Source: Desulfosudis oleivorans | Lineage (GTDB): Bacteria > Desulfobacterota > Desulfobacteria > Desulfobacterales > SURF-7 | Assembly (NCBI GenBank): GCA_020723325.1 | Contig: DYJD01000021.1 | Location: forward strand, 1 to 64,000 | Length of the DNA stretch: 64,000 nt | Reading direction: 5' to 3' | Made by a program: the position numbers and the translations under genes | Notes under the pieces: model-generated | Told to the model about the DNA's origin: nothing | Database searches by the model: none | What the model saw: the letters and a program-made list of their open reading frames with translations, nothing else | Shown here: one piece after another, positions 53,265-62,092 of the stretch | How positions within the stretch are numbered: the stretch's first letter is position 1 | Layout of the letters: each line of letters begins with the position of its first letter

Positions 53265-53738
53265 ATGAAACAATACTTAAGAGGAATGTATACGGTGCTC
53301 TTTTTATGCTTGGCCCATGTCGGCTTCGCAGAAGAAGCCCCCCATAAATTATTGGTGGTCAGACCCGAAGGATCTTGGCCGCCATGGGAAATAGCAGCCG
53401 GCAGCGGCGAACCAACGGGTATTCATATCGAGCTTATCCAGGAGGCTGCCAGGTCGCTCAATCTGTCAGTGACCATAAAGACTTATCCGTGGAAACGGGC
53501 AATAAAAATGCTGAAAGACGGGTATGCGGATGCGATTACCTACATGTCAAAGACAGATGAAAGGAAACAGTTCGGCTACTTTTTTGACGGTAACGTACTC
53601 TCAGTTTCACAGATCGGATTTTTCATTCTAAAGAAGCATCAGGATGAATATCTGGCAAAGCGGTTTGCCGACACCATTAAGATATTCAAAACCACGCCCC
53701 GGTATGATGAACTGTTGAAAAAGTATGGTGTAGATTAG
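53265..53738 (+). pseudogene. Family-3 substrate-binding protein with internal deletion
   Basis: 157 residues with signal peptide (GMYTVLFLCLAHVGFAEEAP) and a good N-terminal lobe (PEGSWPPWEIAAGSGEPTGI, SVTIKTYPWKRAIKMLKDGY). After SVSQIGFFILKK it jumps to DEYLAKRFADTIKIFKTTPR, the usual end. About 85-90 residues that form most of the second lobe are missing, although the frame stays open. AGGAGG precedes ATG 53265. Ligand closure would not be possible, so probably inactive. Confidence 0.65.
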
Positions 53739-53748
53739 TTTTCAACGG

Positions 53749-54255
53749 TTAATCTGTTGCCGAACAAGTCTCGTTGATCGGCTCAAAACGGTTGAGACGG
53801 ATATTTTTCCTGACTTTGTCCGGATCGAAAATGCAGCCGTTCATGGCGATGTAGACCCCTGGCGGCAGGATCTGCACGGCGGCGACTGCACAGCCCACAT
53901 TAAACTGGGCGTCGCTGGTTCTGGACATAGCCGGTTCAATGGCTCCGGTCAAGACGATGGTCTTACCCCTCACTTTTTTCAAGAGCCTGGCGCTGGTGAT
54001 CATGGTGTCCGATCCATGGGTCACCAGGATGTGCCGCCCCGCTTCCGACAAAATCCGGTCCAGCAGTTGTTGGCGATCTTCATCCGTCATATCCAGGCTG
54101 TCTTTTTGGATCAGGGATTCCACTTCATAGTCAAAGCTCACGCCGACCTCCTGTAAAATGGAACTTATCCGCGGCGCGCCCACTTCATATTCGCTCTTTT
54201 TATCAAAATAAATTTTATCTATGGTTCCGCCCATGGTGAAAATCTTGATCTTCAT
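53749..54255 (-). CDS. Asparaginase-domain protein, N-terminal domain only
   Basis: 168 residues. MKIKIFTMGGTIDKIYFDKK holds the first catalytic Thr motif (TGGTI becomes MGGTIDK) and GRHILVTHGSDTMITSARLL the second (HGSDTM). Full L-asparaginases are 320-350 residues; only the first domain is present, but the ends are clean and short asparaginase-domain proteins form a family of their own. Activity on asparagine is uncertain. Good ribosome site (GGAGG). Confidence 0.8.
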   Translation of the reverse strand: MKIKIFTMGGTIDKIYFDKKSEYEVGAPRISSILQEVGVSFDYEVESLIQKDSLDMTDEDRQQLLDRILSEAGRHILVTHGSDTMITSARLLKKVRGKTIVLTGAIEPAMSRTSDAQFNVGCAVAAVQILPPGVYIAMNGCIFDPDKVRKNIRLNRFEPINETCSATD

Positions 54256-54393
54256 CAGCCTCCATTTTATCCCAATTTGAATTGAAAAGAGAGGGTCTGG
54301 GCATCATCTTGGCCGGATTGCGGCCGGAAGCCGCTCCCATAAAACCAAGCAACAACTACCACGAAGATGCCCAAGTCCTCATGGGTAAATCCT

Positions 54394-54975
54394 TTATTTC
54401 CGGAGCCCCTCGATCCCCACCATGATCTCGACTTCATCCCCCAGGGCCTCGGGCATGAAATTCATGCCGAAGTCGCTGCGTTTGATCTTGAAAGTCGTTC
54501 CAAAACCGATACGGTTTCCACCCCAGGGGTCCTTGCCAGAGCCCACATGGGTGGCGGTTATGGTAATGGGCTTGGTGACACCGAGAAAAACGAGATCGCC
54601 ATCCACGATGTAATTCCCTTGATCCGCTTTTTTAACCTGCTTGCTGCGGAACTGAATGGTCGGATGGGCCGCGATATTGAAAAACTCGGGACTTTTGAGA
54701 TGGGTGTCCCGTTTCTCATTGGCCGTATCGATATCCTTGGCCGTGACATTCACCTCGATCCGGCATTTTTCCGGTTGGTTTTCATCAAACTCAAGGGTGC
54801 CGCCGGTATTGTTGAAACGCCCAAAAAACGGGCTGACCCCCAAATGGGCGATTTTAAATACAATGGAGGAATGCACCGGATCAATGGCATAGGTTTCCGC
54901 AGCAGCCGAGGCGGGGCCGGCGAACAATACCACCAGTGCTGATAGAATCATCCAATTATGTTGAAGTACGCGCAT
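54394..54975 (-). CDS. YceI-family periplasmic lipid-binding protein
   Basis: 193 residues with a Sec signal (LQHNWMILSALVVLFAGPAS). The mature part is a lipocalin-like YceI barrel: TYAIDPVHSSIVFKIAHLGV, GGTLEFDENQPEKCRIEVNV, KSPEFFNIAAHPTIQFRSKQ, and RSDFGMNFMPEALGDEVEIM. YceI proteins bind isoprenoid chains. Strong AAAGGAGG before the ATG. 25 bases behind another YceI-domain gene on the same strand. Confidence 0.93.
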   Translation of the reverse strand: MRVLQHNWMILSALVVLFAGPASAAAETYAIDPVHSSIVFKIAHLGVSPFFGRFNNTGGTLEFDENQPEKCRIEVNVTAKDIDTANEKRDTHLKSPEFFNIAAHPTIQFRSKQVKKADQGNYIVDGDLVFLGVTKPITITATHVGSGKDPWGGNRIGFGTTFKIKRSDFGMNFMPEALGDEVEIMVGIEGLRK

Positions 54976-55000
54976 GTCGACCTCCTTTCTTTATGGGAAA

Positions 55001-56440
55001 TCAATCCCTTTTCGTTGCAGCCGGTTCGGAATCCACCGGTCGTAAAACAAAATTGACATCAAACAGCAGCATATGATTGGCCGGGGCCGGTCCATCCGGA
55101 CCCTGGATATCAAAGGCCTTCAAATCCATTTGAAAATTACCCTGCATGAGCAGCCGCTTTTCCCCTTTTTCGGTAATGACCGGTTCGATCTGCACGGCGG
55201 TCTTTAAAGGCATAATCTTTCCTTTTAAACTGAAATTGCCGCCATAGGCCACCTGGCTAAGGCGCCCAAAAGCCAGGGGCTCACCCGTATCCTCGCCGGA
55301 GCTGATGGTAAAGGCCGCCAGCGGAAATTGGGCTGCATTCAGCACCATGCTGCTGCGGATAAACTGGTCCAATTCCTTCTGCCCCATGGTGACCGAGGTG
55401 GTTTCCACCCGGATCTCCCCCCTGGCGGCCCCGGGTTTCAAATCCGGCGTCAGCAGAAGCTCGCCACCGGCTTTGACAGCTTCACCGGCATGGTTGTCCA
55501 AGGGTGGTGGAAAACGAAATTGAATCATGGGACCATCCTGGGGGGCCGGGTCCTGCAATTTCCAGCGGCCCGGCAAATCGCCCTCCATGACCGGCCCGTG
55601 TTCGGTTTTTTCAGCAAGGGGCAAGGGATAACCGAATTCTTCCCAGGTAACATCCTTCACCCGGTCATCCACCGGATCAAAACCGTCTCCGCCGAAGCCA
55701 TCCTCGATTTTCTGCTGCACCACTGTTTCCAATTGCCGGGCAGCCTGAAAAAACAATTGGTCGCGCTGATCCCAAGGTCCCATCAAAGGGCTGTCCCCGG
55801 TGGAAAAGACCGCCTGCTTGCAATGAAACTGGGAAAAGATCGCAAGCGACAGAAACAATATGCCTTCTTTGGATCGATAGGGATACAAATCCAGGTAAAA
55901 ACCCCGATCCGCCCGGCCCAGGAGCACGTTCGGCATGAGCTTGAAAAACCGGAAGCCCTGATGAACCGCCTTGCGCGACTCCTGTTGAAAAGCATCCTGG
56001 TCAAAATTTTCCGGCAAGCTTCCGGTAAGTTCGGTGATCTTCACCGGAGCCCAAATTCTTGCTCGGCCCATCTGTCGGACGGCCGTTTGTTCCCGCGGCA
56101 AGCCCTGGTTTCCTTGGGGTACATGCCGGGCCGTGCGAATGAAATTCCGGATGCGCTCCATGGTATTCAAGCGGCCCTGGTAAATGGAACGTCCCCGGGC
56201 ATTCTGAAAGACCAAAAGGGGGGTGATGGCGACTTCCTTGGGCGCCTTGTCGCTGATCTGACGAATGTCCAGTGCCAGGCCCAGTTCTTTTGCCAACACC
56301 CTAATCTCCGGAAGAAGGGACTCTTGAAACTGCCGGGCCACCTGGGTCGGGCGGTCCTGGAGCAAAACAAGGAGCTGCTCCCCGGCCACGGCCGGTTGCC
56401 CGATAGAACCGATTAACCCCAAAAGCAGCAAGTAACGCAT
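55001..56440 (-). CDS. Exported protein with C-terminal YceI-like domain
   Basis: 479 residues. Signal peptide MRYLLLLGLIGSIGQPAVAG. The first 300 residues have no recognised family (they include LLVLLQDRPTQVARQFQESL and QDAFQQESRKAVHQGFRFFK). From about residue 320 the sequence becomes YceI-like: LLTPDLKPGAARGEIRVETT, SMVLNAAQFPLAAFTISSGE, GNFSLKGKIMPLKTAVQIEP. ATG 56440 with GGAGGGAG upstream. Followed by the single-domain YceI gene, suggesting they act together. Confidence 0.75.
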   Translation of the reverse strand: MRYLLLLGLIGSIGQPAVAGEQLLVLLQDRPTQVARQFQESLLPEIRVLAKELGLALDIRQISDKAPKEVAITPLLVFQNARGRSIYQGRLNTMERIRNFIRTARHVPQGNQGLPREQTAVRQMGRARIWAPVKITELTGSLPENFDQDAFQQESRKAVHQGFRFFKLMPNVLLGRADRGFYLDLYPYRSKEGILFLSLAIFSQFHCKQAVFSTGDSPLMGPWDQRDQLFFQAARQLETVVQQKIEDGFGGDGFDPVDDRVKDVTWEEFGYPLPLAEKTEHGPVMEGDLPGRWKLQDPAPQDGPMIQFRFPPPLDNHAGEAVKAGGELLLTPDLKPGAARGEIRVETTSVTMGQKELDQFIRSSMVLNAAQFPLAAFTISSGEDTGEPLAFGRLSQVAYGGNFSLKGKIMPLKTAVQIEPVITEKGEKRLLMQGNFQMDLKAFDIQGPDGPAPANHMLLFDVNFVLRPVDSEPAATKRD

Positions 56441-56497
56441 GGGCAAGCTCCCTCCTGATTAAGTTCAATCTAAGCAAGGTTCAAGGGGCTGTCAAGT

Positions 56498-58168
56498 TCA
56501 CCACTGATTGGGCAGTTTATGCTTCCGCAGATGTCGGAAGATCTCTGTGTAGCAGTCAAAGGCGCTGCCCGACTCTTCAAAACGGTTGTGAAAATAGCCG
56601 TGGATTCTGGATAAGGGGAATTGGCCGTTCTTCACCGCATAATATAATTTATTGCCGAGAATATATCCCAACTGGGTGCTGAAAATGATCGGCAGCATGG
56701 TGCGCTGGCGAAACAGGCTCTCAAACTTGTCCTTGAAATCCGCGGCAACACCCCCCCGGCGCTGCAAGGCGTAATGTTGTAAAATCAAACGAGCCACCTG
56801 GGGCGTTTCCGGCTCGATTTGCGGACACTCCCCGCGTTTGAACTGCCCCAACAGTTGCCGCAGGGAATTTTCAGAATGGGCCTTGCGCTTCTCATTGATG
56901 AATTTGCTGCTGAAAAAACCCAGGCATTCCGTGACCACATTCCAATAGAATTGATCAAATGGAGTCAACTGCCGGGTCAGCGGGCCCCGCAAAACCGCGT
57001 TGACAAAATGGCCGGCTTCTTCCGCCGCCATATTGATGTTGGAGCTGGGCAGATAAATCAGATGGGACTCTTCCTCCTCCGTCGGGAAGCTGAGCAGGAA
57101 CCCCTCACCTCTTTCGATCTTCTCCCGCACCAGGTGCAGCTTGGTTTTCAATTCCGGAATCCGGCGGATATTGTCCATGAAGTGCAGATCATTGGCATAG
57201 TAAACCGTCAGCCCATCCATGGCATTATGGGGCAGTTCCAGCTTGAGAATCCCGGCAATGGCGGTGATCATTTCCTGCACGGTCAGGCCGCGGCCCTCAA
57301 AGCCCTCGTCTTCCCATTCCTGATGCACCGGATAGTAGGCATCTTCGGAAAACTCCAGCCAATTCAAATATGACTGAACTTTGTTGGCCGGCATGGTATT
57401 CATCACGCAATAGCTTTCCTCGTCGATCTTGAGCACATCGGCTTCTTCCAATCCCTGACGGCAAAGTTTCCAATAAAGTCCTTCCGCGTTTTGATAAATG
57501 AGCAAACGCCGCACCGGCAAATCCAAAAGGGCCAGCAATTGCCCCACTTCCTTGGGCAGATGGGTGGGGGCAATGTGGAAGTCGCCATCCACCACATAAA
57601 TCAACTTCCCAGGATTCCGGATCAAGGCTTTGGCAATGATCTGGGCTGAAAACCGGTCCCGGCTGCGCAAGCCCCTTATCCCTTCCGCGGCTGTGGAATT
57701 GATCCCCAGAATCGGAATCCGATGCTCCTGGCAAAAATAGATGATCGGGCTCCAATTGCGCCAACTGAAGGGCCATTTGAATTTATAGTCGATCTTGGTG
57801 ATGAAGGTATCTTCAGACAGCTCGCCGGCCATGAAGGCGTCCAGATATTTCTGATCCACGGCATGAAACATTTCCAGGCAGAGGATGAGCTCGCGCTTGT
57901 CCTGGATCTCGCGCAGGATCCGCAAAACGCAACGCTGGGATTGGCGTAGGGTGTGATAGTCCCCGTGAAAGACCAGGTCAACGGTGGTCACCCGCTTGAG
58001 CAGTTCACTGCGACTGGAAATCCCCTGGTAACGCTGTAAAAACCGATGATATTCTTTTTCATAGATTTCAATGGCAGGACTATGGGCCAGGGTGTCGCGC
58101 AGAATCGCGAGATTCTTGCGGTAGTTTCTGCGCGAAATCCCGATCAGTTCGTCTCTTAATTGGGCCAT
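56498..58168 (-). CDS. ChaN-like (haem-binding uptake, Tiki superfamily) protein
   Basis: 556 residues, no signal peptide. N-terminal third is ChaN-like: TTVDLVFHGDYHTLRQSQRC, LILCLEMFHAVDQKYLDAFM, FCQEHRIPILGINS and YVVDGDFHIAPTHLPKEV, with the His and Glu residues typical of the ChaN/TraB fold. The rest is helical and unassigned. It lies seven bases behind the PP2C gene and two genes behind a Ser/Thr kinase, so it may be a substrate or effector of that switch (inference). Confidence 0.8.
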   Translation of the reverse strand: MAQLRDELIGISRRNYRKNLAILRDTLAHSPAIEIYEKEYHRFLQRYQGISSRSELLKRVTTVDLVFHGDYHTLRQSQRCVLRILREIQDKRELILCLEMFHAVDQKYLDAFMAGELSEDTFITKIDYKFKWPFSWRNWSPIIYFCQEHRIPILGINSTAAEGIRGLRSRDRFSAQIIAKALIRNPGKLIYVVDGDFHIAPTHLPKEVGQLLALLDLPVRRLLIYQNAEGLYWKLCRQGLEEADVLKIDEESYCVMNTMPANKVQSYLNWLEFSEDAYYPVHQEWEDEGFEGRGLTVQEMITAIAGILKLELPHNAMDGLTVYYANDLHFMDNIRRIPELKTKLHLVREKIERGEGFLLSFPTEEEESHLIYLPSSNINMAAEEAGHFVNAVLRGPLTRQLTPFDQFYWNVVTECLGFFSSKFINEKRKAHSENSLRQLLGQFKRGECPQIEPETPQVARLILQHYALQRRGGVAADFKDKFESLFRQRTMLPIIFSTQLGYILGNKLYYAVKNGQFPLSRIHGYFHNRFEESGSAFDCYTEIFRHLRKHKLPNQW

Positions 58169-58174
58169 AAGCGG

Positions 58175-59029
58175 TTATGATTGCCGTATGTCGTCCCGGT
58201 AGTGCCGCCCCTGCTCTGGACCACTGCCTTTCCGGGACCAGGGGATGCGGGATACAAGATGGGACCATTTTTTCAACACGCCCCCCGGCTTTGAATGTAT
58301 TTCATGGCCGGGTCCCACCACAATAATGGTGAAATCGTCCTTGGCGCCGAAATCGCTGCTGGCTTTTGCCAAACAGCTTACCGCCGCTTCCGGACCATCT
58401 GCTTGGGATAAAATCTGGGAAAGCTGTTGGGGATCATTCCAATAGATCAAACCGTCGGTGGCAAGCAGAAAAACCTGATCCCGCTCCCATTTTCCCACAG
58501 CATGGCCCACATTCAGGGTTTTTTCGCCGATGCCCACCGCTTGGGTCAAACGATGGCGATCCGGATGAATGCGGGCTTCTTCCGCATTGATTTCACCCCA
58601 ATTCATCAATTGGCGCGTCACGGTATGATCCTGGGTGATCTGGTAAAAACTCTTCTTGTGCCAGCACCAAACCCGGGTATCGCCCACCCAGGCCACCTGC
58701 CATTCATGGTTGCGGATCATCAAAGCCGCCACAGTGGTGCCGCATTGGTTAAAGGTTTTGGATTTGTTATACGTCAAACGCCATACTTTCCAATGGGCAT
58801 GGTGGATGGAACTCACCAGGTCCACATTGCCGGCCACATGGTCGGCTATGGTCATGGCACACACCCAACTGGCGCTTTCGCCTTCCATATGCCCGCTCAT
58901 ACCGTCGCACAGAATCCACAAGCCCAAATCCGGCCGGATCAGGTAATAATCCTCGTTTTTGCTGCGATTCAGCCCGGGATTGGATTCCGCGGCCCAGCAT
59001 ATGCCGTTATGAATGGATGAGGTCAGCAT
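58175..59029 (-). CDS. PP2C-type serine/threonine protein phosphatase
   Basis: 284 residues, cytoplasmic. Metal-binding motifs: NRSKNEDYYLIRPDLGLWIL, CDGMSGHMEGESAS (DGM.GH), WQVAWVGDTRVWCWH and GAKDDFTIIVV (DD in place of the common DN). It should remove phosphate from Ser/Thr, the counterpart of the kinase 23 bases upstream. Kinase, phosphatase and ChaN-like gene lie in one minus-strand operon. Confidence 0.93.
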   Translation of the reverse strand: MLTSSIHNGICWAAESNPGLNRSKNEDYYLIRPDLGLWILCDGMSGHMEGESASWVCAMTIADHVAGNVDLVSSIHHAHWKVWRLTYNKSKTFNQCGTTVAALMIRNHEWQVAWVGDTRVWCWHKKSFYQITQDHTVTRQLMNWGEINAEEARIHPDRHRLTQAVGIGEKTLNVGHAVGKWERDQVFLLATDGLIYWNDPQQLSQILSQADGPEAAVSCLAKASSDFGAKDDFTIIVVGPGHEIHSKPGGVLKKWSHLVSRIPWSRKGSGPEQGRHYRDDIRQS

Positions 59030-59052
59030 GTAACATACAAAACATCAGCAGA

Positions 59053-61950
59053 TTAGGGCGTTCTCACCAAACGGAAACCGAGATTATAGTTTCGGCTGTC
59101 CGGATAATAATAGCTACGGTTGGTGGTCCGGCTTTCACCGGATTTCATCAACCAACTGCCCCCCCTGCAAACCCGGTACTTGCCGCCTTCCCGTTTTACC
59201 GGATTGTCTTTCTGAAGCTGGCTGTAGGCATCGGAAGCATAGACATCCTCCACCCATTCAAAAACATTGCCGCTCATATCATGAAGACCCAGTCCATTGG
59301 CGGTCTTTTTTCCCACTGGATGAAAAGAACGTTCGCTGTTGCCTTCATGCCAGGCTGGTCCGTCGGCCGTGTTGCCGCCGGCATAGCGCTCGGCCTTTCC
59401 GCCGCTGCGGCAGGCATACTCCCATTCCGCTTCCGTGGGCAATCGAAAAACGTATTTTCCGCTGTTGGCTTCATTCAGTTTCTTGACAAAAGCTTGAATG
59501 TCGTTCCAGGAAACATTCACCACCGGATAATTGTCGCCGGTCTTGAGGGTGGCAGGATTGGACTGCATGACCTTTTGCCATTGGCCCTGGGTTACCTCAA
59601 AACGGCCCAGGAGAAAGCCCTCCACACAGACTTCATGCAGCGGTCCTTCGTCCACGTTCCGTTCCGGATCAGCCGCATCACTGCCCATGTTAAAACAGCC
59701 TTTGGGAATGGATACAAATTCCATACCGGTGACCGGATCCCGCAACTGGCTGCCGCTATCCGCAATTTCGGATTCCAGGCGGGCAAGCACGGTTTCCCTT
59801 CCGCCGTTTTTCAGATTGACTGTGATCATCTGTTCTTTGTGTTTATCCAGAACCATTTTGATCGTATGCTCCCCAGGGACCACGCCGGCAACGTTTGCCG
59901 GGGTGACGCCGCGGTATTCTCCATCCATATACCATTTGGCCCCGGGCGGCTGGCTGTTAACCACCAGACTGGCGCAATTACTTGTGAGTTTGAAGCGTGC
60001 TTCAACGGCGCGGTTGGCTTCCACCACGACTTCCTTGATTTCAGTTTGAAAGCAATCCTTGCGCAATTCCAACATGACCGGTCCGATTTTTTGTTTTTTC
60101 AGTAAAATCGGGGTGAGGCCTTTGCGCTCGCCGGCCAGATAAACTTCGGCTTTGGCCGGATCACTGACCACCCGCAAATCCCCCATAGACTCCATCAGTT
60201 CGGCTTTGATCTTGGTCACCTCATCGCGGGCCACCTTGATCTGTCGCACCCATTTTTCATATCCTTCGGCTTCGATGGCGATCCTTTTCTTGCCGATTTC
60301 AAGTTCTTTTACAACCAGGGGGGTTTGTCCGACCTCTTTGCCGTCGATAAAAACCAGCGCGCCTTCCGGTGTGCTGGTGATTTCAAGCTCACCTTGCAGG
60401 GAAGGCAAGGATGCCGTCAGCTTTTGTCCGTTATCGGGCGCATAAGTTATCTGCTCGATCCAGGGACCAAAACCGTCCTTGGTGATCTTGATTTCGTATT
60501 TGCCGGCTTTCAGAGCCTCCAGGGTCAGCGGCGTGGTCCCTTTGACAGCGCCATCCACATATACGATGGCGCCCTCCGGATCACTTTGGATCGGAAGCAC
60601 TCCGGTGGGCTCCGCTGCCGGCGGTTGTGCTGCCGGCGCCGGCATGGGCGCTGGAGGGGCTTCGATTTTTTTGGCCACCGGCTCCGGGATAGGTTCCGGC
60701 TGGGGGGTTACCATGGGTGGCTTTTCTTCCACGGGCTTGGGAATCATGGCCGGCCCCCCCTTGGATTCCGTGGCCACGATTTTTTGTCGGACAGTCGGTT
60801 TCTGAAGATAGAACCAACCTGCCACACCGGCGAGAACAATCAGAAAAAATCCCACCCAGCCTAGTCCCCATTTCCTGAGAACAATACGATCGGTCTTTCC
60901 GGCTTTCAGGGGCTGCGACATGGCTTCGGGGCCGCCTGGTTTGGCCTGTCGCTCTTCACGGCCGGTTTTGGCTTCTTCTTTTTTTGGAATGGGTTTTTCA
61001 CCTGCCAGAACCGCCACAAATTCTTCAGCACTGGCCGGGCGATGTTCAGGTTTTTTATTCAAGCCGAAAAGCAGGGCGGCATTGATCTTTTTGGGAATGA
61101 ATTCGATCTCCTCAACCTCTTCATGCATGATCTGCCAGCGCAGATCCCCGGTATGGAAGGGCGGATGTCCGGAGAGCAATTCATAGGCAACGGCCGCCAG
61201 GGCATAAATGTCGGACCAGGGCCCGATGCCCTTTCCGCGAATCTGTTCCGGCGCCATGTACGCCAAAGTCCCGGCCGCTTCCCAGGCGGAAATGCGGGTG
61301 GCCAGATCCCGCAGCACCCGGGCCAGTCCGTAATCGGCGATTTTGGCCTGGCCTTCCTTGGAAATGAGAATATTCAACGGCTTGATATCCAGATGCATGA
61401 CCGGCGGACTCTTGCGGTGGGTATAATCCAGTCCCTGGGCGATCTGATGCAGCAAGGGCAAGGCTTGATCCAGTGACAAGCGCCCGCCGTTTTTCACCAT
61501 CAAATGGGAAAGGGTGCCGCCGGGCACATACTCCATGGTGACGAATGTCAGATTACGCCAGGTGTCCAGATTGTATAAACGCACGATGAATTCATGGGTA
61601 AGCTCCAGGGCCAGAGAGGTCTCCCGTTTCAGGTCGGCAATGGCCTTGGGATCCATGGACAATTCCTGGGGAATGATTTTCAAGGCCACATCCCGATCCA
61701 TATAATTATCATGGGCTAAATAAACAATCCCCATTCCGCCGCGGCCGATCTCCCTTTTCACATCATAGCGCTCCGCCACCACAATACCGGGTGTAATCGG
61801 CGAAGCCGGTGAATTCCGTATATGGAAGGATGCTGTTTGAAACGTCGTATTTTGGCTTGCAAGCGCCTGATCAATCAAGGCATTGCAGTGTGGACAGTTT
61901 ATTCCGCTGGTATCTATTTTATTATTGCAATTCCAACATATTAGCGACAT
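59053..61950 (-). CDS. Ser/Thr protein kinase with PEGA repeats and FGE-fold domain
   Basis: 965 residues. An N-terminal zinc ribbon (CWNCNNKIDTSGINCPHC); kinase domain about 55-315 with GRGGMGIVYLAHD, VALKIIPQE, MHLDIKPLNILI (HLD instead of HRD), KIADYGLARV (DYG instead of DFG) and GTLAYMAPEQIRG; a membrane helix near 365-385; then PEGA repeats, for example GAIVYVDGAVKGTTPLTLEA and GALVFIDGKEVGQTPLVVKE; and from about 715 a sulfatase-modifying FGE fold ending GLGLHDMSGNVFEWVEDVY and LGFRLVRTP. The outer part should be periplasmic. AAGGAGAG before the ATG. Likely an envelope-sensing kinase. Confidence 0.93.
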   Translation of the reverse strand: MSLICWNCNNKIDTSGINCPHCNALIDQALASQNTTFQTASFHIRNSPASPITPGIVVAERYDVKREIGRGGMGIVYLAHDNYMDRDVALKIIPQELSMDPKAIADLKRETSLALELTHEFIVRLYNLDTWRNLTFVTMEYVPGGTLSHLMVKNGGRLSLDQALPLLHQIAQGLDYTHRKSPPVMHLDIKPLNILISKEGQAKIADYGLARVLRDLATRISAWEAAGTLAYMAPEQIRGKGIGPWSDIYALAAVAYELLSGHPPFHTGDLRWQIMHEEVEEIEFIPKKINAALLFGLNKKPEHRPASAEEFVAVLAGEKPIPKKEEAKTGREERQAKPGGPEAMSQPLKAGKTDRIVLRKWGLGWVGFFLIVLAGVAGWFYLQKPTVRQKIVATESKGGPAMIPKPVEEKPPMVTPQPEPIPEPVAKKIEAPPAPMPAPAAQPPAAEPTGVLPIQSDPEGAIVYVDGAVKGTTPLTLEALKAGKYEIKITKDGFGPWIEQITYAPDNGQKLTASLPSLQGELEITSTPEGALVFIDGKEVGQTPLVVKELEIGKKRIAIEAEGYEKWVRQIKVARDEVTKIKAELMESMGDLRVVSDPAKAEVYLAGERKGLTPILLKKQKIGPVMLELRKDCFQTEIKEVVVEANRAVEARFKLTSNCASLVVNSQPPGAKWYMDGEYRGVTPANVAGVVPGEHTIKMVLDKHKEQMITVNLKNGGRETVLARLESEIADSGSQLRDPVTGMEFVSIPKGCFNMGSDAADPERNVDEGPLHEVCVEGFLLGRFEVTQGQWQKVMQSNPATLKTGDNYPVVNVSWNDIQAFVKKLNEANSGKYVFRLPTEAEWEYACRSGGKAERYAGGNTADGPAWHEGNSERSFHPVGKKTANGLGLHDMSGNVFEWVEDVYASDAYSQLQKDNPVKREGGKYRVCRGGSWLMKSGESRTTNRSYYYPDSRNYNLGFRLVRTP

Positions 61951-62092
61951 TTTAACCTGCTCTCCTTATTTCTTTTCGGCAAACCGCCGAAAAATTCATT
62001 GGATGGATATCTTCCGCCTATATGTCAAAAAGCGCTTGTTGAGTCAAGGCGGTAATGATAAGCATAAATATATATTTTCAGAGGATTGGATA

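Noticed and set aside
59053-61950. Kinase FGE domain as a second DGR target
   Set aside because: The C-terminus has the fold, but the downstream sequence lacks the conserved flank and hairpin of copies A-C, and codons in the variable area do not show a consistent C/T third-position pattern.
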